Origin: Anaerolineae bacterium
Lineage (GTDB): Bacteria; Chloroflexota; Anaerolineae; Anaerolineales; Villigracilaceae
Direction: 5' to 3'
Assembly: GCA_003141915.1 (NCBI GenBank)
Contig: PLNY01000223.1
Span: forward strand, 1-10,748
Length of the DNA: 10,748 nucleotides
Shown: piece after piece, positions 1 through 5,557 of the stretch
Layout: every line of letters starts with the position of its first letter
Position numbering within the stretch: position 1 is the first letter of the stretch
Program-made: the position numbers and the translations under genes
The notes under the pieces: generated by a model
Seen by the model: only the letters and a program-made list of their open reading frames with translations
Databases searched by the model: none
What the model was told of the DNA's origin: nothing

Positions 1-561
1 GATATTCTGTTTAATAACGCGGGCTTTGGTCGACTCGATTGGCTCGAAAATCTGGCTATGGCGCGCGATATTGAAACGCAAGTGGATGTCAATTTGCTGG
101 GCGTGATTCAAGTGACACGCGCGGCTCTCCCGTATATGCTGGAACAGGGATACGGGCATATCATCAATATGTCTTCTGTTGCCGGATGGATCGCCGCGCC
201 GCTTTATACAATTTATTCCGCAACAAAGTTTGGCGTGCGCGCCTTTACCGATGCATTGCGTCGCGAAGTTTCACCATTTGGAATCAAAGTCTCTGGAATT
301 TATCCGGGTCCCGCGAGAACCGAGTTTGGACAACACACCGGCAAGTCCGAAGCCGAAAGTAGTTTGGATGTATTCAATGGTTTATCCATGACGTCCGAGC
401 GTATGGCTCGCCGTGTGGTGAAACTTGCAAAACATCCGCGCCGGGTTGTCATCATTCCATGGTGGTATCGCGTCGTCATTGGATTCGATACATTCTTTCC
501 TGCCGTTGTGGATTGGTTTTTGAAGCAATTTTTCGTTCGCCAAAACCATAAGCTCGAATGA
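1..561 (+). CDS. Short-chain dehydrogenase/reductase (SDR), 5' end cut by window
   Basis: This is the C-terminal part of a classical NAD(P)-dependent SDR oxidoreductase. The reading frame is open from base 1, so the first in-frame ATG (base 58) is internal and the true start lies upstream. Visible family landmarks are the NNAG motif (bases 13-24), the structural Asn in DVNLLG (about base 91), the catalytic Ser of NMSSVAG (bases 175-177), and the YSATK motif with Tyr at 214-216 and Lys at 226-228. The Ser-Tyr spacing of 13 residues is standard. The Rossmann TGxxxGxG segment must lie before the window. The C-terminal tail, after IIPWWYRVV, is rich in aromatic and hydrophobic residues and may touch the membrane, as in several SDRs acting on lipids. 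The substrate cannot be told from sequence. The stop lies 13 bases before the next gene, so the two are probably co-transcribed. Confidence 0.93.
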   Translation, partial: DILFNNAGFGRLDWLENLAMARDIETQVDVNLLGVIQVTRAALPYMLEQGYGHIINMSSVAGWIAAPLYTIYSATKFGVRAFTDALRREVSPFGIKVSGIYPGPARTEFGQHTGKSEAESSLDVFNGLSMTSERMARRVVKLAKHPRRVVIIPWWYRVVIGFDTFFPAVVDWFLKQFFVRQNHKLE

Positions 562-574
562 AACAGGATTGCAT

Positions 575-1681
575 ATGAACTCAGCGCGACTCGAAAAACT
601 TTATGTGGCTCTCGCTCAAGCCGGACTGGATGCGGTGGTCATCAACCCCGGACCGACTCTCACCTATTTAACGGGTTTGAAATTCCATCTCATGGAGCGA
701 CCGGTTGTGTTATTGGTCGCACAAGGAAAAGATCCAGCCATTGTTTTGCCCGAACTCGAATCGCCGAAGGTGAAACTCTTTCCTTATCAAGTGAATGCGT
801 TTGCTTATGGCGAGAATCCCTCTGAGTGGGATGCCGTCTTTCGCAAAGCGGTTCAATCGCTTGGACTCAATGGAAAAAGAATCGGCGTCGAACCGCGTCA
901 ATTGCGTTTATTGGAATTTCGTTACGTTCATGATGGCGCGCCCGAAGCGGATTTCCCGGATGCGTCGGAGGCGACGGCGTCGCTTCGTTTGCGCAAGGAT
1001 CAGGCTGAAGTTGATGCGATGAAACGGGCAGTTAGAGTCGCGCAGGACGCGCTCGAAGCGACGATTCCATTAATCAAAATTGGAATGACTGAAAAAGAAA
1101 TCGCATCGGAGTTGACGCTTCAATTGCTGAAGCATGGTTCCGAATCGGAATTTCCGTTTTCACCAATCGTTTCTGCTGGGCCAAATTCTGCGAATCCGCA
1201 CGCGTCTCCATCGGATCGAAAACTTCAGCGCGGCGATTTGCTGGTTGTGGATTGGGGCGCGACCGTGGACGGTTATATCTCTGATCTGACGCGCACGTTC
1301 GCGGTGGGGGAGGTCGAGCCGGAGTTCAAGAAGATGGCTGAGATTGTGTTGAAAGCGAATGAAGCCGGTCGTGCAGCGGGCCGGCCCGGCGTCGCGTGTG
1401 CGAACGTGGATCAAGCCGCGCGGGCCGTGATCGAGCAAGCGGGTTACGGAAAATATTTCACGCATCGCACGGGTCACGGCATTGGCATGGAAGGACATGA
1501 AGAGCCGTATATGCGCGGCGATAACATGCAAATGCTGTATCCGGGAATGGCTTATACGGTGGAACCGGGAATCTATTTGCCGGAGCGCGGCGGTGTGCGC
1601 ATCGAAGATAATGTAGTGGTTACGAAAGACGGCGTGGAAGTGTTGAGCGATATGCCGCGCCAATTGCGAATCGTGGGCTGA
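575..1681 (+). CDS. M24-family Xaa-Pro peptidase (aminopeptidase P / prolidase type)
   Basis: Cytoplasmic dimetal peptidase expected to cleave bonds next to proline, either Xaa-|-Pro N-terminal residues or Xaa-Pro dipeptides. An N-terminal creatinase-like domain (about residues 5-135) precedes the pita-bread catalytic domain (about 145-368). All five metal ligands are visible, numbered from the ATG at 575: D226 in VVDWGA, D237 in SDLTRT, H301 in TGHGIG, E330 in VEPGIY and E344 in RIEDNV. His in NPHASP is also conserved in the family. I chose ATG 575 because AGGA at 565-568 lies six bases before it; the in-frame TTG at 569 is too close to that site. Length (368 aa) is typical for PepQ/YpdF-like proteins. 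It probably shares an operon with the upstream dehydrogenase. Aminopeptidase P versus prolidase cannot be settled by motif alone. Confidence 0.95.
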   Translation: MNSARLEKLYVALAQAGLDAVVINPGPTLTYLTGLKFHLMERPVVLLVAQGKDPAIVLPELESPKVKLFPYQVNAFAYGENPSEWDAVFRKAVQSLGLNGKRIGVEPRQLRLLEFRYVHDGAPEADFPDASEATASLRLRKDQAEVDAMKRAVRVAQDALEATIPLIKIGMTEKEIASELTLQLLKHGSESEFPFSPIVSAGPNSANPHASPSDRKLQRGDLLVVDWGATVDGYISDLTRTFAVGEVEPEFKKMAEIVLKANEAGRAAGRPGVACANVDQAARAVIEQAGYGKYFTHRTGHGIGMEGHEEPYMRGDNMQMLYPGMAYTVEPGIYLPERGGVRIEDNVVVTKDGVEVLSDMPRQLRIVG

Positions 1682-1722
1682 CCCGGATTTGCATTTGTCC
1701 GAGGCTGAATGTCGCATGTAAC

Positions 1723-1751
1723 TAGACAAGATGGATTCTTTCAAGTATTAT
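1723..1751 (+). promoter_or_regulatory. Predicted sigma-70-type promoter of the mreB-like gene
   Basis: TAGACA (1723-1728) and TATTAT (1746-1751) are separated by exactly 17 bases, each matching the consensus hexamers at five of six positions. It lies in the gap after the peptidase and would give a leader of roughly 110 bases before the GTG at 1871. The leader contains only a small 5-bp hairpin (CCAGT...ACTGG), so it shows no obvious riboswitch. Confidence 0.55.
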
Positions 1752-1870
1752 TACGCGGTTGTAGTATTGAACATTGAAGCGGCATTGCGGCATTCCAGTT
1801 TGCGACTGGACGCGGTTCGCCGTTACCGAAAATTTGGCAGACACACACTGATTTCGGAGAAGTAGGGACT

Positions 1871-2878
1871 GTGGCAGTTTTTTCCAAAGACCTTGGCATT
1901 GACCTGGGAACCATGTTCACTCGTCTTGCAGACAGTACGCAAGTGCTTTTGCAGGAACCGACGATTGTTGCCATTGAAGTGGAAGAGCAGAAAATGGTGG
2001 CGGTTGGTCAGGAAGCGCGCGACATGTTTGGCCGCGTCCCTGATAGCATCGAGGTGGCGCGTCCGCTCCGAAATGGCGTGATCGCCGATTATGAAATCAC
2101 GGAGACTTTGCTTTCCTATTTGCTTCAGCGTGTCAGTGGATCATTGCGCGTCTTCCGTCCGCGCACGATGATTTCCGTGCCTTATGGGGTTACCAGCGTG
2201 GAACGGCGCGCGGTATACGAGGCTGTGATGGAAGCGGGTTCGCGCGAGACGTCGCTTATTCAACAATCGCTGGCGGCCGCGCTGGGTATTGACCTGCCAA
2301 TTAATTCGCCTTCCGGCAACATGGTCATTTGTCTCGGCGGCGGGTGTACCGAAGCTTCGGTGATGGCAATGTACAGCATTGTATCGGCGGATACTTTGAG
2401 AAAAGGCGGCATTGATTTTGATGAAGCCATTATCAGTTATGTTCGACACAAATATGGAGTCATCATTGGTCAAGCCACCGCGGAACAACTTAAGATCAAG
2501 ATCGGCGCGGCGGTTCCACAGGATACGGAAAACAGTATGGAAGTTCAGGGACAGGATCAAGTGACAGGCTTGCCGCGTCCTATCACGTTGGTAACGGGGG
2601 AGATCGTTGAAGCTTTACAAGATCCACTCAAAGAAGTAGCGGAAACTTGCCGTAAAGTTTTGGAGAAGACTCCGCCTGAGCTGGTCGCCGATATCATTGA
2701 TCGCGGCGTTGCCCTATGCGGTGGTGGCGCGCTTCTGCGCGGCGTGGATAAATTATTAACCAAGTCGCTTGGCATCCCGGCTTATCTGGTTGACAACCCG
2801 TTGACCTGCGTGGTGGAAGGCACGGTGCGCGGCCTCGGGATGATGAATATCTTAAAGCGGAGCCTGCCTCAGGTCTAG
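1871..2878 (+). CDS. mreB: MreB-like actin-family cell-shape protein, divergent
   Basis: Bacterial actin homologue of 335 aa, expected to form ATP-dependent membrane-associated filaments that guide the cell-wall elongation machinery. The GTG start is supported by purine-rich GGAGAAGTAGGG just upstream and by the family N-terminus, with the phosphate-1 motif DLGT at residues 11-14. Other landmarks are ARPLRNGVIAD (63-73), VPYGVTSVERRAV (103-115), phosphate-2 motif LGGGCTEASV (155-164), GGIDFDEAII (179-188), TAEQLKIKIGAA (203-214) and adenosine motif GGGALLRG (284-291). Several positions depart from textbook MreB: DLGTMFTRL for DLGTANTLV, GGGC for GGGT, and QQSLAAALG for EEPMAAAIG, so the paired glutamates linked to ATP hydrolysis are Gln131 and Gln132. 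No mreC or mreD lies beside it, so this may be a stand-alone or paralogous copy. Family assignment is firm; filament behaviour is unknown. Confidence 0.9.
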   Translation: MAVFSKDLGIDLGTMFTRLADSTQVLLQEPTIVAIEVEEQKMVAVGQEARDMFGRVPDSIEVARPLRNGVIADYEITETLLSYLLQRVSGSLRVFRPRTMISVPYGVTSVERRAVYEAVMEAGSRETSLIQQSLAAALGIDLPINSPSGNMVICLGGGCTEASVMAMYSIVSADTLRKGGIDFDEAIISYVRHKYGVIIGQATAEQLKIKIGAAVPQDTENSMEVQGQDQVTGLPRPITLVTGEIVEALQDPLKEVAETCRKVLEKTPPELVADIIDRGVALCGGGALLRGVDKLLTKSLGIPAYLVDNPLTCVVEGTVRGLGMMNILKRSLPQV

Positions 2879-3195
2879 CTAGAATGAAGCGAGAATAAAA
2901 GGGCGGCCATGTTTTGGCTGCTGTATTGAATATACTGGGATCAGTCGGTATGTTCACGATGGACATGATCTACCAATCCATTCAGACGCGTTTGTCTTTC
3001 ATGCGGTTAATCATGGGAACACGTGAAAGGTTGACGAAGACTCTGCCTATGATGCGATAAAGTCTTCGCTGTAGACAGTTCCGAATACTGCCTCGGTACA
3101 GTTACCAGGCGTTTCGGATGTAAATGTAAATGGCTGGTTCGTCATCGATCGCACCTGTTCTCTTATCGGTAATCAGCCGAAGACTACACTTATTA
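2879..3195. other. Intergenic stretch between mreB and the IS remnant
   Basis: No convincing gene is seen. Besides the hairpin near 2903, an octamer CGAAGACT occurs at 3035-3042 and 3178-3185, with its inverted copy AGTCTTCG at 3061-3068, so 3035-3068 could fold into a hairpin with an 18-base loop. A 36-codon frame (ATG 2950 to TAA 3060) lacks a ribosome binding site and resembles nothing I know. Confidence 0.6.
2903..2921 (+). terminator. Possible weak terminator hairpin after mreB
   Basis: GCGGCCA (2903-2909) and TGGCTGC (2915-2921) can pair over seven positions with one G-U, around a 5-base loop, 25 bases after the mreB stop. No run of T follows, so it is a weak intrinsic terminator at best and may only stabilise the 3' end of the message. 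Confidence 0.3.
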
Positions 3196-3220
3196 CAGAC
3201 CCAAAATTCATGAAGGATAA
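3196..3220 (+). repeat. Left terminal inverted repeat of the IS630-like element
   Basis: Reading inward it begins CAGACCC, has a TTC core, and ends AGGATAA. It pairs imperfectly with the repeat at 3904-3928, with one-base offsets in the middle. It includes the transposase stop codon (3208-3210). Confidence 0.6.
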
Positions 3221-3894
3221 GCGCCAATAATCGAGAGAACTTTTTGTGGGTTCTCATTGTAACGTTTGAAGAAGTCGTAGGAAGCTTCGATCAGGAGTTT
3301 CACGGTTTCAAAGATTTCACAATGCGTAACTTCTCGCCGAAAGTGACGCCACAACATCTCAATCGGATTCAGCCAAGGACTGTAAGTTGGTAAGTAAAGC
3401 AAAACCAAGCGTCCCGCGGCGGCCCGCACCACGGCTTCCACTGCTGCGGACGGCTAAACGCGATGTCTTCCTTGGCAAGTTCGCGGCGGATGGTTCGGTG
3501 GAAAGACGGTTGCCTGTGTCTTCCGCCATAAAATCTTCCAGGCGTTGTAAAGTCCACATCGAATACTCTAAATTCAGGCTCCGCGGTTGCCTGCGGACCA
3601 CTTCGAGTAATCGCTTCTGGAATTCATTGCTCACCGATGAGAGATGTCCGGAACGGGGCGCATCTTTCAATCCTTCGATCCCTTCAGAATTATACCGATG
3701 TAGCCATCTCAAAACGGTCACTGAGCTTTCTCGAACAATCTCCGCAATCTCGTGTCAGCAATTAGCCCTTTCTCGGCTGACAATAGCACCATTTGAGCCC
3801 GGGTACGTACCCGGGGTACGTCGGTTTTTCGGTATAGATCATCCAATTCAACTTTCTGCTCTTCAGATAAGGCCTGCACGTAAAGCTTATTCAT
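3208..3894 (-). pseudogene. IS630-family transposase, frameshifted and internally deleted
   Basis: Remains of a DDE transposase readable in pieces on the minus strand. From ATG 3894 the frame gives MNKLYVQALSEEQ and RAQMVLLSAEKGL, then shifts near 3753. The helix-turn-helix continues in the next frame as HEIAEIVRESSVTVLRWL, then GLKDAPRSGHLS and YSMWTLQRLEDF. A single base appears lost near 3500, after which SFHRTIRRELAKEDIAFSRPQ follows in another frame. Near 3441-3447 the text jumps to the C-terminal part, GRLVLLYLPTYSPWLNPIE and FRREVTH, ending at 3208. The first two catalytic aspartates fall in the missing middle; only the final Glu of NPIE remains. About 229 codons remain against roughly 340-360 for intact members, so the protein cannot be active. 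Confidence 0.85.
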
Positions 3895-3903
3895 ACCACC
3901 ATT

Positions 3904-3928
3904 TTATCCTAAAGAACTTCCGCGTCTG
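3904..3928 (-). repeat. Right terminal inverted repeat of the IS630-like element
   Basis: Read on the minus strand it begins CAGACGC, has a TTC core, and ends AGGATAA, mirroring the left end. It lies immediately upstream of the transposase start codon at 3894. Confidence 0.6.
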
Positions 3929-4030
3929 TACTTAGGGCCAAGTTAGCTGAATCGTCTTGTCGCGATACGCCTTGGGTTTTTCAACTTGAAACAGTGGCGG
4001 GAGGCTTTTTTAACGGCTAACGGAAATCTA

Positions 4031-4053
4031 TTGCATTATATGCAAACTTGCAT
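4031..4053. repeat. Overlapping dyads of TTGCAT/ATGCAA
   Basis: TTGCAT (4031-4036), ATGCAA (4040-4045) and TTGCAT (4048-4053) form two perfect overlapping inverted repeats with centres of three and two bases. It sits about 145 bases upstream of the predicted lacI -35 box in AT-rich DNA. It may be a regulator binding site, but no partner protein can be named. Confidence 0.35.
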
Positions 4054-4141
4054 CCCTTTTTTGATTGTCTTATCTATTTCCCAAAAACTTACATTATCCA
4101 CTACACTGTATCTCATGGCATTGCCAAAGATACTGTTAATA

Positions 4142-4155
4142 TGATAACGACATTT
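4142..4155 (+). promoter_or_regulatory. Upstream partial LacI-type operator
   Basis: TGATAACG followed by a poor right half matches an idealised TGATAACGTTATCA at 10 of 14 positions. The 13 bases 4137-4149 (TAATATGATAACG) are the exact reverse complement of 5328-5340 in the transporter operator region. It could be an auxiliary operator for looping. Confidence 0.4.
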
Positions 4156-4195
4156 TCCGTTCTTGAAAAAAACATGGCTATGCCTATGTTCACCC

Positions 4196-4224
4196 TTGAC
4201 AAGTGTGAAAAAAGGTGCAAGAAT
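4196..4224 (+). promoter_or_regulatory. Predicted lacI promoter
   Basis: Perfect TTGACA (4196-4201), then 17 bases and a weak -10 AAGAAT (4219-4224; four of six). The start would fall near 4230, inside the operator pair at 4226-4253, so repressor binding there would block its own transcription. Confidence 0.45.
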
Positions 4225-4225
4225 A

Positions 4226-4253
4226 GGGTAGCGTTATCAGGAAATCGTTACCA
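4226..4253 (+). promoter_or_regulatory. Double LacI-type operator at the lacI start site
   Basis: Two adjacent 14-base sites centred on CG resemble the idealised TGATAACGTTATCA: GGGTAGCGTTATCA (4226-4239, 11 of 14) and GGAAATCGTTACCA (4240-4253, 10 of 14). Together they form a larger dyad, GGTAGCGTTATC / GAAATCGTTACC (4227-4252), with nine of twelve pairs matching. The position suggests autorepression. Confidence 0.45.
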
Positions 4254-4285
4254 TACTAGTGTATAAAATCACGATGAGTTGATGA

Positions 4286-5290
4286 ATGCCGACAGTACAT
4301 GATGTAGCAAAACGAGCGGATGTTGCGCCTATCACCGTATCCCGAGTCATTAACAACTCAGGCTACGTCAGTCAGGCGACGAGGAAACGTGTTGAGGCGG
4401 CGGTTAAGGAATTGGGATATATACCGAATACGCTGGCGCGTGGTCTTCGATCGAAGCGAACGAATACGCTGGCGCTGGTAGTGACAGATATCACGAATCC
4501 ATACTTTACGCTGATGGCGAGGGGGGTGGAGGATGTGGCCGGGGATTCCGGCTATACAGTTATCTACAGCAATACGGATGAGTCTGAAGCCAAAGAAGAG
4601 AAGTACGCCAATATTTTAGCTCAGAGGCAGGTTGATGGCGTACTTTTGGTCCCAGCCGGCGGCAATGAAAAGACTATTAAATTTTTAGTGTCAAATGGTA
4701 TTTCTGTCGTTGTCCTTGATCGTCGTGTTCCGGGGGTGTATATAGACTTTGTCCGCTCTGATTCGGAAGAAGGGGCCTACCATTTAACAAATTTGCTGAT
4801 CAGGTTGGGACATAAACGCATTGCTTTCATTACAGGGCCTAATGGTGTTTCCACTTCTGCAGATCGCTTGGCTGGATATCGGCGGGCTTTAACAGGAGCT
4901 GGCTTCAAAAATGAAATTGTCTATTATGGGTTATACAACCAGCAGAGTGGTAATGAACTTACAAAGCAGGCAATGGCGCAGTCGCCAAAGCCAACGGCTA
5001 TATTTGGCGCTAATAACTTCATTATGATTGGGATCATAAAGGCTTTGCGCGACTTGAATATTTATGTGCCTGAGAATGTTTCCGTGGTTGGTTTTGATGA
5101 TCTACCTGAATCGATGCTTGTAAAGCCCTTTTTAACTGTTGCCAGACAGCCAGCATATGAAATGGGCCGATTGGCAACTGAGCTATTGTTGAAGCGCATT
5201 TCAGGTGAATTAGAAGAGTATCAGGAACTGATTTTGCCTACTGAAATCGTAGAGCGCGAATCCAGCGGTCCAGTGAAAGACAGTGATTGA
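4286..5290 (+). CDS. LacI/GalR-family transcriptional repressor
   Basis: DNA-binding regulator of 334 aa, normal full length. Residues 4-23 form the helix-turn-helix (VHDVAKRADVAPITVSRVIN), residues 47-59 the hinge helix (PNTLARGLRSKRT, with the minor-groove leucine at 54), and about 60-325 the periplasmic-binding-protein-like effector domain. Effector-domain landmarks are LALVVTDITNPYF, QRQVDGVLLVP, LGHKRIAFITG, PTAIFGANN and VSVVGFDDLP. The start at 4286 fits the family N-terminus; its ribosome binding site is weak. The gene lies directly upstream of the sugar importer with operators on both sides, so it most likely represses the transporter and itself and is released by the imported sugar or a derivative. 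The inducer cannot be named. Codon use looks more AT-rich than in the ABC genes that follow. Confidence 0.93.
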   Translation: MPTVHDVAKRADVAPITVSRVINNSGYVSQATRKRVEAAVKELGYIPNTLARGLRSKRTNTLALVVTDITNPYFTLMARGVEDVAGDSGYTVIYSNTDESEAKEEKYANILAQRQVDGVLLVPAGGNEKTIKFLVSNGISVVVLDRRVPGVYIDFVRSDSEEGAYHLTNLLIRLGHKRIAFITGPNGVSTSADRLAGYRRALTGAGFKNEIVYYGLYNQQSGNELTKQAMAQSPKPTAIFGANNFIMIGIIKALRDLNIYVPENVSVVGFDDLPESMLVKPFLTVARQPAYEMGRLATELLLKRISGELEEYQELILPTEIVERESSGPVKDSD

Positions 5291-5315
5291 ACGGAAAAAA
5301 ACATTATTTTTTATA

Positions 5316-5344
5316 TGTGTGTGACAACGTTATCATATTATAAA
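5316..5344 (+). promoter_or_regulatory. Predicted importer promoter with embedded operator
   Basis: The -10 candidate TATAAA (5339-5344) lies just downstream of the operator at 5322-5335. The matching -35 (TGTGTG, 5316-5321) is poor. The layout, with the operator filling the -35/-10 spacer, copies the much better promoter at 9439-9467. A weak TTGAAC further upstream (5287-5292) with TTATAT (5311-5316) is an alternative. Confidence 0.4.
5322..5335. promoter_or_regulatory. LacI-family operator controlling the sugar importer
   Basis: TGACAACGTTATCA is a 14-base palindrome around a central CG with a single mismatched pair, the standard form of LacI/GalR operators. It lies 31 bases after the repressor stop and about 220 bases before the importer ATPase gene. 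Confidence 0.7.
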
Positions 5345-5557
5345 ACTAGATCTATTGATCGATTTTTTGAAAAGGATGAAAGGAGATAACAGGTGATATG
5401 TGCACCGATAATGTAGAAAAAATAATATTTTCTTGCCTGTCTCGCACATGCATCCACGATTTTTCAACCATCTAAGCAGCATATTCTATTTTCACGTCGC
5501 TGGTGTTTGAATGTTTAGGAGCAATTCCACAATGTTGTTATACCGGAGTTTGTACAC
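5345..5557 (+). other. Importer 5' leader with two micro-ORFs
   Basis: The leader is about 200 bases long. GAAAGGAG (5378-5385) is an excellent ribosome binding site, seven bases before a GTG (5393) that opens only seven codons (stop 5414-5416). A second site, AGGAG (5517-5521), precedes ATG 5532, an 11-codon frame whose TAA (5565-5567) overlaps the ATPase start at 5558. These could be leader peptides that couple or tune translation, or remnants of a lost gene. No strong hairpin or terminator was seen. Confidence 0.35.

Larger units (their letters stand above)
3196..3928 (-). mobile_element. Decayed IS630-family insertion sequence
   Basis: The element is bounded by imperfect inverted ends that both begin CAGAC and share a TTC core and an inner AGGATAA block. 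It is flanked on each side by TA (3194-3195 and 3929-3930), as expected for the TA target duplication of the IS630/Tc1-mariner group. It contains a broken transposase on the minus strand. At about 733 bp it is well short of the usual 1.1-1.2 kb of the family, because the middle of the transposase gene is missing. It separates the housekeeping genes from the sugar-uptake modules. It should be immobile by itself, though an intact relative could act on its ends. Confidence 0.75.
3931..4195. other. AT-rich gap upstream of the lacI promoter
   Basis: No credible gene. A triple TTGCAT motif lies at 4031-4053 and a LacI-type partial operator at 4142-4155, both listed separately. A 72-codon frame across 4048-4266 covers the lacI promoter, lacks a ribosome binding site and looks fortuitous. 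Confidence 0.6.

Noticed and set aside
569..574. TTG start two codons before the peptidase ATG
   Set aside because: AGGA at 565-568 is adjacent to TTG but at proper spacing from the ATG at 575.
1160..1744. 194-codon minus-strand frame
   Set aside because: It lies opposite the M24 peptidase, whose motifs are complete; the protein is His/Arg-rich nonsense typical of an antisense shadow.
2950..3060. 36-codon + strand frame after mreB
   Set aside because: No ribosome binding site and no similarity to a known family; its promoter-like hexamers match only four of six positions each.
3798..3815. Perfect 18-base palindrome CCCGGGTACGTACCCGGG
   Set aside because: It falls inside the transposase N-terminal coding text (VPRVRTRAQ), so it is most likely a by-product of coding sequence.
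3387..3935. 182-codon + strand frame across the IS remnant
   Set aside because: It is antisense to the transposase remains and runs through the right terminal repeat; no family resemblance.
4048..4266. 72-codon + strand frame upstream of lacI
   Set aside because: It covers the predicted promoter and operators, has no ribosome binding site, and its composition reflects AT-rich non-coding DNA.
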